A stretch of 64,000 bases of DNA. It comes from Lactarius indigo (Eukaryota; Basidiomycota; Agaricomycetes; Russulales; Russulaceae). The stretch lies in the NCBI GenBank assembly GCA_025766275.1, contig JAFKAC010000017.1, positions 310,001 through 374,000 of the forward strand, in the 5' to 3' direction. The notes beneath the pieces are model-generated. The model did not search any database. It saw only the letters and a list, made by a program, of their open reading frames with translations, and was not told where the DNA came from. Below, one piece after another: positions 1 to 11,710 of the stretch; positions within the stretch are counted from its first letter, which is position 1; each line of letters opens with the position of its first letter. Made by a program: the position numbers and the translations under genes.

Positions 1-2
1 AC

Positions 3-3000
3 GATCCCCATATTAAATGGTCACAAGCGGCCATTCACGAGGATATGCTCCCTATTGTCATCCGTTCCACTAATCCGTATATCAAAACAACACCGGTCGT
101 GGCATCAACCACTGTTCAAGACAATGACTATGAAATAGTACACTCCTGCGTCATCACGGACGAACAACGGCAACAATTCGAAGAAGGATGCCGAATCCGA
201 GCCACCGCTACTGATCTCGCCATCAAGGCTCAACAATACGTCACCAAAGCTGAGTTACCCCCTGAATACCGAGAATTTGAACGACTCTTCAGTGAAGAAG
301 CGTCAGACAGATTTCCACCCAGCAGGCCCTGGGACCATGCTATCGAGTTCAAACCTGGAACCGCAGATGCAATTGATTGCAAGATATACCCGATGACCCA
401 GGAAGAGGACAAAAAATTACGCGAATGGATCGATGAACAACTGAAGAAGGGGTATATACGACCGTCGAAATCCCCCTACGCATCGTCCTTTTTCTTCATT
501 AAGAAAAAGGATGGGAAGTTGAGACCTGTCCAGGACTACCGGAAGATCAACGCGGTTACCATCCACAACCAATATCCACTCCCACTTATTTCCGATCTCA
601 TCACTGATCTTAGCAACGCTCACATCTACACCAAGCTCGACGTTAGATGGGGGTACAACAATGTGCGGATTAAGGAAGGGGATGAAGAAAAGGCAGCGTT
701 TAAAACGCGTTACGGCTTATTTGAACCTACGGTGATGTTTTTCAGCTTAACCAACTCCCCCGCAACATTCCAGATGATGATGAACTTCATCTTCAGGGAT
801 ATTATCGCGAAACATGAAAAATGAGGTACCGTTATTTGCGTTTACATGGACGACATTGGCATCGCCACCGACCTCCGACACTCACTACCGGATCACATTG
901 AAGCAGTCAAGGATGTGCTCTGTGTATCCGTGGAACACGATTTATATTACAAGCTCGAGAAATGCCTCTTCCACTCCCCGCGCATGGATTACCTGGGGGT
1001 AATCCTTGAAAAGGGGGTGACACGCATGGACCCTGTCAAAATTTCCGGCATCAAGGATTGGCCAACACCAACCAAGGTTAAGGACATCCGCTCTTTTCTC
1101 GGTTTTTGCAATTTTTACCGACCCTTCATACGAGGCTTTGCAACCAAAGCACGACCTCTTAACAAACTCACATGCAAAGACGCCGAATGGCATTGGGGAA
1201 CCGAAGAAGAAAAAGCATTTCAAGACCTTAAAACCCTTGTTACTAGCGAACCCATCCTAGCACACCCGGATCTCACCCAACAGTTCGAACTAGAAGTCGA
1301 CGCATCAGGCTTTGCTACAGGTGCAGTCCTTCTTCAATGCAAGGCAGATGGTAAACGACACCCTATTGGCTACTACTCATCTACTCTCAATGAAGCCGAA
1401 CGAAATTACGATATTTACGACCTCGAACTCCTAGCAATTGTTAAAGCCTTCCGCCATTGGAGACCCCTCTTAGTGGGCTCCCCCCACAAGATCAAAGTAT
1501 TCTCCGACCACCTCAACCTACAATACTGGAAATCGCCACAAAAGATCAGCAGGCGAGTGGCCAGGGAAGTGCTCGAACTTTCAGAGTACGATTTCGAAAT
1601 TCACCACATCAAAGGCGCCTCCAATGGACGTGCTGATGCGCTATCACGAAGACCGGACTACGATCAAGGAGAAAATGACAACGAAGGGGTGACGGTACTA
1701 CCAGAAAGCGTCTTCATATGTGTCGCGACGCTGGAAGAACCGCAACACCCACACTGGAGACCTGAAATCCTACCGGTGGAAATGACTCCGGAACATCCCA
1801 TTTACGAGCAAGACATAGCTAAGTTGAAGCCTTGGGTTGACGCTCATAAGCTAAAAGACATCGAAGGAACATGGTACAAAGACGGACGTCGAGTGGTTAC
1901 CGGCGGTATCCATGACAAGCGCACCATCATCGCCGCCCACCATGACTCCCCCGTCTATGGTCACCCTGGTATTAAACGTACCCTTCAACTCACCGAACGG
2001 CACTACTGGTGGCCACAAATGAAGAATGACGTTCAGGACTACGTCAAAGGCTGCGCAGAATGTCAGCGGCACAAAATCAACCTTCGCCCCATCAGGGCAC
2101 CCCTACAACCCATCTATCCCAAACTGGAAGCCCTACCGTTCGAAACCATCGCAGTGGACTTTATTACTAAACTCCCTGTTTCCCGTGGCTATGACTCTAT
2201 TCTGACGGTGACAGATCACGATTGCACCAAAGCCGCCGTCTTCATCCCGTGTAACGAAGAGATAATGGCCAAAGGGACAGCGGCCCTGTACGTCTCTCAT
2301 GTCTTCCCACGATTTGGACTCCCTTTGCGCGTTATCAGTGATCGAGACCCCCGTTTTGCATCCAAATTCATGCGAGAAATATGCAAAAGCCTTGGCATCA
2401 GCCAAAACATCTCAAGGGCTTATCATCCCCGAACCGACGGCCAATCAGAACGCACCAATCAATGGCTGGAACAATACCTCCGCTTCTGGGTAAATGAATG
2501 ACAAGACGACTGGGTTCGTTATCTGCCAATGGCAGAATTCACGCATAACAACTGGCCCAACGAGACCACGCGGGAGTCCCCCTTCTTTCTCTTATCAGGG
2601 TTCAACCCTCGCGCTGATTGGACCGATAGGCCTTCCCCTATCCCACAGGTGTCATTAAGACTAGACCAGTTTAAGCAAGCGCGACAGCGCGCTTTCTCCT
2701 GCATGCTCCAGGTGCAAAAGTCATGGGTTAAACACAAAGATACGCCCAAGTTCAAGGAAGGAGACCTCGTGTGGCTAGAAGGACGCCACCTACGCACCCA
2801 TCAACCAACCGCAAAACTAGCGGCTAAACGACACGGACCATTTAAGGTCATCCAGGTGATGTCCCCTGTCAACTACCGACTCGAACTTCCCATGCAGTGG
2901 AGCATCCATGATGTCTTCCACATAGATCTTCTCACGCCTTATCGTGAGACACCCACGCACGGACCAAACTATCAACGCCCACCACCTGATTTGGTCGATA

Positions 3001-4409
3001 ACGAAGAAGAATATGAAGTCGAGAAGATTCTAGACTCTCGGCGGTTCGGCAGAAGACGTCGACTCCAATACCTCGTGAAATGGAAGGGGTACCCAGACTC
3101 CGATAACCAATGGATAGATAAGGATGATGTATTCGCCGATGAAGCCATCCGGGAATTTAAACATTCCAACCCCGGCAGGGAGACACATATAAGGATGGCC
3201 CTCTGTCGTGATAAGTCCCCATCACTCATTCATTCTATGTCTTCCACTCGACGCAATGACCAGCTTGCACTCCTCTCTACCCTCGTCAATGACTCCTCCG
3301 CCACGCTTGTCAACCCCGACACCGCCAACGACGCCGCAGCCACTGAAACTGAAGGAAGAAGCCGTACCTCCATGCAGCATGAGGAAGACGGCCCTATCAC
3401 TGGTGAAGAACTGCACCAGACATTGCAACGATTCCCTATGCCCGTACAGGGAACTCTCGACGACAATCCAGCAGCAACTCAACCAACACCTCCGCCAATG
3501 TACACCCTCACAAACCCCAACACCGGTGAGCCCGAAGCCTTCCTCACAGAAGACGAGCTTTTTCGGCTTCAAGCAGCTGTCCCGCGCGGTGAAACCGCCC
3601 GACGCCATGAAGAAATACGAACAGGAGTGGAAGGAGACGGCGGCGCGGTGGCAGCAGGAGCAACTGCATATTGCTGCCTGCCGACGCAGGATGATGAAAG
3701 AGCGGAAGGAGTACTGGACGAAGATGAGGATGAAGACGAGCTTGGAGACCATTACCCCATCAGGCACACATTCCTTAACCATGAATTCTACGCTGAAGAT
3801 CCAGCCGCCACTCCCTACCTCGTCGACGCAGCGGGGGGGCCTCTACACCGAGGACGAGTCGCCGTGGCACAAGCGGCTCGTTATACACCAATGGGCGAAC
3901 GAGACCCAGCAACCAGGGTCATCGTCCCTGAAGGGTTCCAGGTCAATAGAGGACCCGATTACATTCCGTTCCCGATCAAGCTCCCCAACGGACCGACGGT
4001 ACAGGCATCCCACGTACAGGTTATCCGAGGAGGAGACCCCTTCGTTCTCGGATTAGCTCCAGGATCGGGATTCCTCTACGGCAAACCCCTTTACGCCACC
4101 CCCCATCTCCCAAAGAACAACCGCGCGTTCATACCACATGAGGAGTATTTCATGCTCCGCGATCGACACCCCACTGACCTACTACTAATGCACATTGGGG
4201 ATGTCACCCTCACTCAAGAACTATGCCGATTTCAGCAGTTCGCATTCGCCGAAGACCAGCTGGAGAAGCGGATTCGGCAGCTGCAGTTGGAAAAGGAGAT
4301 GGTGGTTGCAGATAAAAAGGACAGTCTTTACCGCCTGGAACGAGCTAACATACTAGCACGGATGGAAGATGAGGCCAAGAGGATGAGGCAGGAATTGGTA
4401 GCGGATTAG
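3..4409 (+). pseudogene. Ty3/gypsy Pol polyprotein (RT-RNaseH-integrase-chromodomain), two nonsense mutations
   Basis: One frame is open from the window edge to 4409 apart from TGA at 822-824 and at 2499-2501. RT motifs include KLDVRWGYNNVRI near 640 and the catalytic YMDDI just after the first stop. RNase H begins with FELEVDASG near 1285. The integrase HHCC zinc finger (HPGIKR...CAECQRHK) is near 1960-2070. The core D-D-E is visible as AVDFI, ISDRDPRF and DGQSERTNQW. After the second stop come the integrase C-terminus and a chromodomain (VEKILDSRRF...YLVKWKGYPDSDNQWI, about 3010-3170). About 410 further residues end in a charged, probably coiled-coil segment (4250-4400). The chromodomain would be expected to steer integration towards marked chromatin. 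Both stops are compatible with CGA to TGA changes. Confidence 0.93.
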
Positions 4410-4429
4410 TGAGGTGGGCCTCACTCCTG

Positions 4430-4440
4430 AAAAGGGGGTG
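4430..4440 (+). promoter_or_regulatory. Polypurine tract of the gypsy element
   Basis: The run GAAAAGGGGG lies immediately upstream of the LTR start TGTTACG. This is the expected position and composition of the plus-strand primer. Confidence 0.8.
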
Positions 4441-4441
4441 A

Positions 4442-4948
4442 TGTTACGGTACGGACTTGATGACTCACTACATATGACTCATGACCGGTTATGACTACGG
4501 TCTGGTATCAGCATTAGTCATGGACTCTTACTTCGCATCAGTCAGCATAGTAGTTCGCATGTGATTGTGACTCGTGTATGACTCATTCCTAGGATAGCTA
4601 TACTAGGGTTCGAGCTAGTTACGCTATTGGTCACGTATTATTCCAGCAGCGCTTTAAAGCCCGCGTGTATCTGTATAAGTAGTCGACTCGGAAGACCAAG
4701 AATCCCATCTTGGTCTTCTTCAATCCACCACTTGACTCGTCTTTTGCTTGCCTTAGCCTCGGGCTAAGCGTGCCTCCACTTATATCCACCAAGGGATATT
4801 CTTCTTTACCTTATCGCTGCAGCGTGTGCCGGTTGTGCCCCTGTTCAGCTTGTGTTGGGTTGACATGTGGTCCCCATTCACTTATCTTCGCTAAGTCGAT
4901 TACGCCTATTCTAAGTCCAAGTCGGACTAACGCTGGTGGAGCGTAACA
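4442..4948 (+). repeat. 3' LTR of the gypsy element, 507 bp
   Basis: The LTR begins TGTTACG and ends CGTAACA, a perfect 7-bp terminal inverted repeat with canonical TG...CA ends. Three TGACTCA motifs lie in the putative U3 (4461-4467, 4475-4481, 4579-4585). A TATA-like TATAAGTA sits at 4674-4681. The partner LTR is outside the window, so divergence cannot be measured. Confidence 0.9.
4674..4681 (+). promoter_or_regulatory. Putative TATA box of the gypsy LTR
   Basis: TATAAGTA sits about 230 bp into the LTR, downstream of the TGACTCA cluster. The same octamer occurs in the LTR of copia element Y on its own sense strand (11315-11322). Confidence 0.5.
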
Positions 4949-5643
4949 CTATGCCCAGGCAAATGATTCGATCCACAGGATTCGCCTGGCATTGGGCTTC
5001 AAATCGGCACTGTTCCAGACCCAGGTCCAAGGTGCGCGAACACAGAAAACGAAGACTCGTGCCTGGACTGCAGTCCAGAGCGTTGATAACACAGTCCATG
5101 AGCATGCTCGGACATATAGCATGGCAAGAGATGCATACATCAAGGTGCAGCAAATATCCAAAGATTTACAAGAACTACCATTACTCCAGGCAACAGATCT
5201 CCGTGTTCATACAGCCATCCTTGGTGCTGGAGTAGTGGGGCAGCGGAACACACAGCTTCCATGGCTCTGGAGCTTTGGTACTTCTGAAAAGAGAGGTGGT
5301 GCATGGTTTGATGAATGTGAGTGACTACTTTTATGCATGCCCATGACCCATGCTGATTGAATGAATAGTTAACCGTGTGCATTGGCTGCGAGCAAAGTCA
5401 CAGCTTGAACGATGGAAGGAGGAAGATAAGAGCATCAGAAATGAAGCATTGTGGGTTCCAGCTTACTTCCATGCAAAGGCAGAGTGTTGGAAGACATGGA
5501 TGGATGTGGCAACAAAGGGGAGGTTGGATGGGCACAGTGCATATGCATCATACCAGGTGCACAGATGGGAGGAGATGTGTAGGAGTTCAGTCAAGGCACT
5601 CACTCCAATAACATCTGCTCATAATAGATTGGAGGATCAATAA
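4949..5643 (+). pseudogene. KDZ-type transposase, C-terminal fragment
   Basis: The reading frame is open from the LTR junction. The model is exon 4949-5316, a GT-AG intron 5317-5368 (52 bp, GTGAGT donor) and exon 5369-5643, giving about 213 residues. It resembles the C-terminal region of the Kyakuja-Dileera-Zisupton (KDZ) transposase-like proteins of Agaricomycetes. Recognisable stretches are SIRLALGFKSALFQTQV, KTRAWTAVQSVDNTVHEHAR and, across the splice, NRVHWLRAKSQLERWKEE. The catalytic core is missing because the gypsy element interrupts the gene. If the remainder survives, it lies upstream of the gypsy 5' LTR, outside the window. The family assignment rests on remembered motif similarity. 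Confidence 0.6.
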
Positions 5644-5849
5644 ATCAGATTACTGTGGGCCCATATCTTGGGCAGATGACATTGAACAGCATCGAAGAAT
5701 ATATCATTTGTGTAACATTTCCAAGAGATGGTGTCCAGAAGTAATTTGGGTTATCAGTATAAGATGTATTCTTACAAGGGGCTTCCTGGTAATTGGTGGC
5801 TACTGATATGAGCTCTTGAAGATATACTTTTTGAAGGTGGTAATTATCA

Positions 5850-6826
5850 CCTGTCTGACATATACTGTCAAAGAACACACAGTAATCTGTTTGAGATCAC
5901 ATCATGAAGGGTGTTCACAGTTATCTGCCTGAGATATATTGTTGGTGGGCATGATCAAGACCTATCATTGATCTGTATACACAATAATGTGTCCGAGATA
6001 TATTCTCAGACAATGTTCTTGATCATCTGTCCGAGATACATTCTCGGACAATGTGCCTAAGCATCTGTCCGAGATATATTCTTGGACAATGTTCATGATC
6101 ATCTGTCCAAGAATACATCTCAGACAATGCTCTTGATCATCTGTCCAAGAATATATCTTGGACAATATCCTTGATTATCTGTCCAAGAGTATACCTCGGA
6201 TGAAGTTCTCAATCATCTGTCTGAGATATATTGTTGGACGTGGTTCTTCACCAACCATCCGAGATATGTTCTCGGACGTAGATCTTAAGCATCCGTCCAA
6301 GATACGTTCTCGGACATAGATCTTAGCCATCCATCCAAGATACGTTCTTGGACGTAGATCTTAGCCATCCATCTGAGATACGTTCTCGGACGTAGATCTT
6401 AGCCATCCGTCCGAGATACTATCTCGGACATAGATCTTAGCCATCCGTCTGAGATACTATCTTGGACATAGATCTTAGCCATCCGTCTGAGATACTATCT
6501 CGGACATAGATCTTAGCCATCCGTCTGAGATACTATCTCGGACGTAGATCTTAACCGTCCGTCCAAGATACGTTCTCGGACGTAGATCTTAAGCATCCGT
6601 CTGAGATACGTTCTCGGACGTAGATCTTAGCCGTCCGTCCGAGATATGTTCTCGGACGATGATATTAGCCATCCGTCCGAGATATGTTCTCAGACGATGA
6701 TATTAGCCATCCGTCCGAGATATGTTCTCGGACGTACTTCTTAGCTGTCCGTCCGAGATATACTCTCGGACAATAATCACAATCATCTGTCCGAGAATGA
6801 TGGTCCTTGATGCCATATATCCCATA
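5850..6826. repeat. 38-bp tandem array of hairpin-forming units
   Basis: Twenty-two consecutive units start exactly every 38 bp from 5991 to 6789 with no insertion or deletion between starts. Each unit holds a palindrome of the type GTCCGAGA-N5-TCTCGGAC (8-bp stem, 5-bp loop) and a 17-bp linker such as GTAGATCTTAGCCATCC. Substitutions are frequent at the two ends and fewer in the middle. Degenerate units at about 5853, 5889 and 5927 extend the array leftwards towards the KDZ stop codon. The period is not a multiple of three, so the short ORFs here are not genes. Confidence 0.95.
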
Positions 6827-6992
6827 TCTTTGAAAGTGTCTAATGTGATTCTCCTGACAATACACCCTTGGTTTGCGTTCGGTCATCTCACTTGGAGGTA
6901 TTTATACATTTTGTCCGTCTGAGCCGACGTCGGTTGACCCATGAGTCTTGGGAGATTCTTTGCCGTCGGCCGACATCGGCTGGCCCATGACA
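6827..6992. other. Spacer between the hairpin array and copia X
   Basis: No gene is visible. Two imperfect copies of a palindrome-containing motif, CCGACGTCGGTTGACCCATGA and CCGACATCGGCTGGCCCATGA, begin at 6924 and 6970. A weaker copy lies across the copia insertion near 18829. The last five bases (6988-6992, TGACA) are the left target duplication of copia X. Confidence 0.6.
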
Positions 6993-7437
6993 TCAAGCAG
7001 GTTACAGTGTCCGCAACAGGGGAACGTGGCTCACGCGCGAAGGCGAACAGGGAAGTTAGACACTAGACAAATGAATAGAACTCAGGAATCGCGGGCAGAA
7101 GCGATCACTATAATGTATATTTACCTAGACAAACGAATAGAACTGTCTAGGCGTAAGCAAACGGATACGAGTAAGTAGCGAGTCATCTTACCTCAGGAAT
7201 CGCGGGCAGAAGCGATCACTGAGGACTATGAAAGTAAAGTACTAGGTATATAAGTATAAGGCGAGAGGAGACGCGGAGTACCGTAATCACATGGGTATGT
7301 ATGGACTGTGATTCCACGAGACAAAAATGAGGAACTAATTCAGGTCGTAAAGTAATTAATCAGTCAAATACACAGGGGACAAGGGTATGATCACCATCGC
7401 GAGCCACACCGGCCTTGCATGCGCTGAAGTCTCAACA
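6993..7437 (-). repeat. 3' LTR of copia X (left copy)
   Basis: In element orientation the LTR starts TGTTGAGACTTC and ends CCTGCTTGA. It differs from the right LTR at seven positions in 445 bp. Every difference is a C-to-T or G-to-A change at a site that is CpG in the right copy. A 29-bp direct repeat (CTCAGGAATCGCGGGCAGAA...) occurs twice inside, at 7081-7109 and 7192-7220. Confidence 0.95.
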
Positions 7438-7450
7438 CTCCCCCTCACTT
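7438..7450 (-). promoter_or_regulatory. Polypurine tract of copia X
   Basis: On the minus strand GTGAAGTGAGGGGGAG directly precedes the 3' LTR, as expected for the plus-strand primer. Confidence 0.75.
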
Positions 7451-10400
7451 CACACGCAGTCCAAGACCAGCGGCGAAGTGCTTCACCTTCGGAGATGGCA
7501 ATGCCTTTGTTAAAACATCGGCCACCATGTCCTCAGTAGGACAATAAACCAACCGGACTACCCCCTGATCAACCACCCATTGAATGAAATGAAAACGCAC
7601 GTCAATATGTTTTGTGCGTGCGTGATACTGATGGTCCCGGGCCAGCGCGATCGCCGACTGATTGTCACAGAGCAACACGGTTGCGTCCTTGAATGGACCG
7701 AAAACCTCTGAGAGAAGGCTGCGCAACCAAAGCGCTTCCTTCACCCCGTGAGTCGCGGCAACGTACTCAGATTCAGTGGTGGATAGAGAAATAATCTCCT
7801 GCCGCTTTGAAGACCACGAAATGGCGCCGCCGTCGATAAGGAACGCGTAGCCCGAAATGGCGCGCCGATCCTCGGCCATGCTGCTGTCGGCATCGGTGAA
7901 ACCAACCAGCGTACGACGCATCTCGCCATACGAGAGCCACAAGTCGCGCGAGCCGGCCAGATAGCGAAAAATTCGCTTCACTGCCTCCCAATGCACAGGA
8001 CCAGGGTTGGATGCGAAACGTGAAACCGTGGAGACGGCAAAGGAGATGTCGGGGCGAGTGGCCAGTGCAGCCCAATTGAGGGCGCCGACTGCCTCGCGAT
8101 AGGGAATGTCGCGCATGGCCGCGAACTCGGCTGCGCTTGCGGGTGCTTGCTCAGACGTCAGTTTGGCTTGCACGTCCATTGGGGTAGTGAGTGGCTTGAG
8201 GTCAGCGAAGTTGAAACGGTGTAAGATGGCATCAATGTACGCGCACTGGGATAGATGGATAGTCCCAGCAGCATGATCTCGCTTCACCTCAATCCCGAGC
8301 ATCCAATGAAGCTCCCCCAGATCCGTCACCTCGACATACTTGCTGAGACCAGCCTTGAAGGCATCCACGAGGCGCGGCTCACTCGCGGCGATAGTGCAGT
8401 CATCAACATGCACCGCGATGACGATGAGATGCCGCACAGCCTCGTTCACCTTGAAATAGACCGCCTGATCAACCGAGCACTGCGAGAAGCCTAGCTTAGA
8501 CAAGATGGACGTGAACGTCTGGTACCAGCGACGTCCCGCCTGCTTCAAGCCATACAAGGCCTTCTGCAGCTGCAGAACTCACATTCCCGCGTCCGGCGCC
8601 GAGTACCCAGGGGGATGTCGCATGTAGAGGACCTCATCGTCCCGTAGAACCCCATTGAGATACGCACCTTTGATGTCCACCTGGTGGAGCACGAGCCCAA
8701 GTCGATTAGCCATAGCTATCACTGCGTGCAACGACGCTAGCTTCGCCACGGGCGCATAGGTGTCGTCGTAATCGACTCCACCAATCTGCGAGAACCCCTG
8801 TGCGATGAGCCGGGCCTTGTAGCGGGCGATGTTGCCTGCCGCGTCCTTCTTGGCCTTGAAGACCCACTTCGAGCCTATAATGTTAGCTCCGGGCGGTGGT
8901 TCTTCAAGCCTCCAGGTCCCGGCCGTCTTCAGAGTTGCGAGCTCGTCTTGGATAGCCTTCTCCCACAGTGGCCAGTCTGGGCGGCGCTTGGCCTCCGCGA
9001 GCGTGCGCGGTTCCAGAGCCTCCGCTTCGGCGACCTCAGCGGCGAGAATGTACTCGAGCCACTCCGAGTCTTCGAGTGCGTCGAACGCGTTCTCCGCCAA
9101 CCATGCTCCCCCTGCCTCCTCGACATCCTCTCCAAACCCTCCAGGCACTTGAAGACTGGCTGCGAAGCGCGGGTCAGAACGACGTGCGGACGACACACCT
9201 ACACCTTCCATCAACTCTCGGATTGTACGCGACGGCTTGCGGACTCGAGCTCGACACGGAGTCGCATCCAGGTCGGCTTCGTCATCGCCATGCGCACCTC
9301 CAGATGCCGAAGAGGAAGAGGAAGAGATTGGTGTTAAGGGAGAGTTGGGGGAATTCGCGCCCGGGGCAGCGACGGGAATTGGTGGTAGAGCCGGTGGAAG
9401 TGATGTGGTAGTTGACTTAGTGGGAGCTGCCGTAGTGACTGCTGGCGGTTTAGTGGGGGCTGAGGTAGCTGCAGGCTGCGTGGCGTGCTGCTTGGTACTG
9501 GGAATCAGAAATTCTTGCTCCCCCTCGAGCTGCGGAGCCGCGCCAAAATAGACATTGCGCTCGGCCGTGACGTTGCGCTTCTCTGGAAAGTAAACGCGGT
9601 GAGCGTGCGACTCAATGTCAAAGCCGAGCCAACGGCCCTCCCTTGCGCGCGCATCAAGCTTGCTGCCGCTATCGTCATGCACCCATACCTGCGCACCCCA
9701 CCGCTGCAGACCTGACAAGTCGGGCGCACGTCCGAGCAACGCCTGGTAAGGTGTCAGGCCATCGAGAGCCCGAGTAGACGTGCAGTTCTTGAGCCACGTC
9801 GCGTGTCGGAGAGCCTCACCCCACAAGAACTTTGGCAGACCACTTGAATGAGTGAACGCGCGAATGCGCTCGACCAGCATCCTATTGAGCCGCTCGGCCA
9901 CGCCGTTGAGCTGAGGCGTGTCGTGCACCGTCAGCCGACGAACCGTCCCAGCCGCCTTGAGATGTTTGTCGAAAGCCCCACTGAGGTACTCCCCTCCGCG
10001 GTCCGACCGAAGGGCCTTGATGGCCGCACAATGCTGCTGCATCAACGCCCAGGCCTCGAAAGACTTGTAGGCCCCAAGAGCCTCAGCCTTGGTCTTCAGG
10101 ACGTACGTGACTGTGTAACGCATCGCGTCATCCGTAAACGTGACAAAATACTTGCAGCCGCGTCTTGTCGCAACAGGAGAAGGCCCCCACACATCTGAAT
10201 GAATCTCTTCGCCAAAACGTTGTGCCCGCGGACCAACGCGAACCTTTGGTATAGCCTTGCGGGTTGCCCGAGCGAACAGGCAGGCGTCACACTCCGCCTC
10301 GCGTGAATCCGGATCCAACTTGACCCCGGTCACAAGCCCCTTCTCAACAAGGGCGCGAGCGCTGGCTGGAGCGACATGCCCCATGCGGCGATGAAGCTCC

Positions 10401-11088
10401 ATAACAGAGACGGTTTCAACTGCGAGAGCGGAACCTGCAGGGTGAGTGATGCGGTACAGTCCCCGGTCAGTCCTCGCGACGCGTGCAATGCGATCGCCAC
10501 CCGGCCCAAACAGTTCAAGGTGCCCGCCACCAATAGAGGCGCGGTAGCCCTCTTTATCCAGGGCGCCAATGGATACCAGAGTGTACCCGACGGACGGCGC
10601 GTGGAGAACCTCACGAAGGACGATGGCCGTCTGGCCACTGCCGTTCGGAGCGCGGATGGAAAGACTGCCCACCCCAACAGCAGGGAACTTCTGCTGGTTG
10701 GCGGCATTGAGGTAGATGGGGGGGTCAAGGAGGGTGTAAGTAGAGAAGTCGGATTTGTATGGGGAAATGTGTCGCGTAGCCCCGGAATCGTAGAGCTCGA
10801 CGCGCTCACCGCTATCGTCGCTGACAGGAGTGATAACCGCCACCGCAACCTCCCCCTCCTCGTACAACCAATCGCTCTCGTCGATGAGTGCGACGTCTTC
10901 CGAGCCTGGCGCTGCAAAGGCGAGATCCGTAGCCCAGCACCCGTCCGAGTCCTCGTCCTGGGTCGCGACAGCATTCGCCAACCCGACAGGCTTCGTGTCG
11001 GACTTCTGTGCTCCTTCAGCTGGCTTCTCCTCCTTCTTGGGTGAACGACACTCCCGCGCCCAATGACCCGGCTTCCCGCAGTTGTGGC
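7445..11088 (-). pseudogene. Copia X Pol (protease, integrase, RT, RNase H), one stop codon
   Basis: Read leftwards from 11088 the frame begins inside a zinc knuckle (CHNCGKPGHWAREC). Protease follows (LYDSGATRHIS), then pre-integrase HRRMGH, the integrase core (IHSDVWGP, LRSDRGGEY, NGVAERLNRML) and RT (WVFKAKKDAAGN, VDIKGAYLNG). TGA at 8579-8581 interrupts RT just before LQLQKALYGLKQAGRRW. The same frame then gives the RT active site HVDD and RNase H with ADVLTKALP, ending at 7445. The stop sits where CGA is a plausible ancestor. The upstream start of the long ORF that enters element Y's LTR is an artefact of the insertion. The natural upstream part of the frame is the gag at 17453-18326. 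Confidence 0.93.
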
Positions 11089-11093
11089 ACTTG
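11089..11093. repeat. Target-site duplication of copia Y (left)
   Basis: ACTTG occurs here and at 17453-17457, directly flanking the two LTRs of element Y. The duplicated five bases fall in the zinc-knuckle codons of copia X. Confidence 0.95.
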
Positions 11094-11710
11094 TGATGAA
11101 CAGCACACATAGATAGCTTACTCACAGAGGGACAAAGTGTTCTGTGGTGAGACAAGCTGGGTGGCTGGAAGCAGCAACAGGGAAGTCTAGCAAGGTAAAG
11201 CAAGGTGTCTGGTACACAGCAGTGAGAGAACTGATAATGGTATTTACAGAGGAGAAGACATACCTGGTACACAGCAGTGAGAGAACTGATGTGGACCAGG
11301 GCGTACAAGCAGTCTACTTATACTGTACAGAGGTGTGACACTAGTACAAGGAAAGTAACTATAGGTCACAGAATACAAGGGGCGCATTGTTCTACAACAG
11401 GACAAAGGAGTGTGCATATGGAGAACAAGGCGTATAGAACAAGAAGGGTCCAGACTAAGATGATATCATAATGACATCACAATAAAGATATATCTAAAGG
11501 AAGAACAAAGACGTAGTACAATGACAAGTCCAGAGGAGTCCGCATGATGTCATAGTACATGATGTCATAGGTGACGCAATGATAAGTAATAGATTGTACA
11601 GATCAAAAACAGTATCTAATCTACAAGTCCTTTATATCTAATCTAAAGCAGTCCATGCTGCAAGTCCGGTCCGTACGAGCCGCTAAGTGCGCAAGGGTCA
11701 CTTATCAACA
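11094..11710 (-). repeat. 3' LTR of copia Y
   Basis: In element orientation it runs from TGTTGATAAGTGACC to GTGTGCTGTTCATCA. A 25-bp direct repeat (GGTACACAGCAGTGAGAGAA...) lies at 11211-11235 and 11266-11290. A sense-strand TATAAGTA is at 11315-11322. Confidence 0.95.

Larger units (their letters stand above)
1..4948 (+). mobile_element. Ty3/gypsy chromovirus, 3' portion (5' end outside window)
   Basis: The window opens inside pol of a Ty3/gypsy LTR retrotransposon. Reading along the + strand there are reverse transcriptase, RNase H, zinc-binding integrase, integrase core and chromodomain, then a polypurine tract and the 3' LTR. The 5' LTR, gag and protease lie outside the window. The element has inserted into a KDZ transposase gene whose reading frame resumes directly after the LTR. 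Two in-frame TGA codons make this copy defective. Confidence 0.95.

Noticed and set aside
3208..4056. 282-codon + strand ORF
   Set aside because: It is a shifted frame within the gypsy polyprotein tail, has low complexity and does not start independently.
5965..6165. Short minus-strand ORF with repeated peptide
   Set aside because: It is produced by the 38-bp array, whose period is not a multiple of three, so no repeated protein frame can persist.
5991..6826. CRISPR-like regular repeat
   Set aside because: Repeats are continuous with no unique spacers, and the genome is eukaryotic. It is a minisatellite with inverted-repeat units.
10376..11044. 222-codon + strand ORF
   Set aside because: It is antisense to copia X protease and integrase, which carry recognisable motifs.
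8579..11308. ATG at 11308 as the start of the copia X pol ORF
   Set aside because: The first 72 codons derive from the LTR of element Y. The X frame really begins inside the zinc knuckle at 11088.
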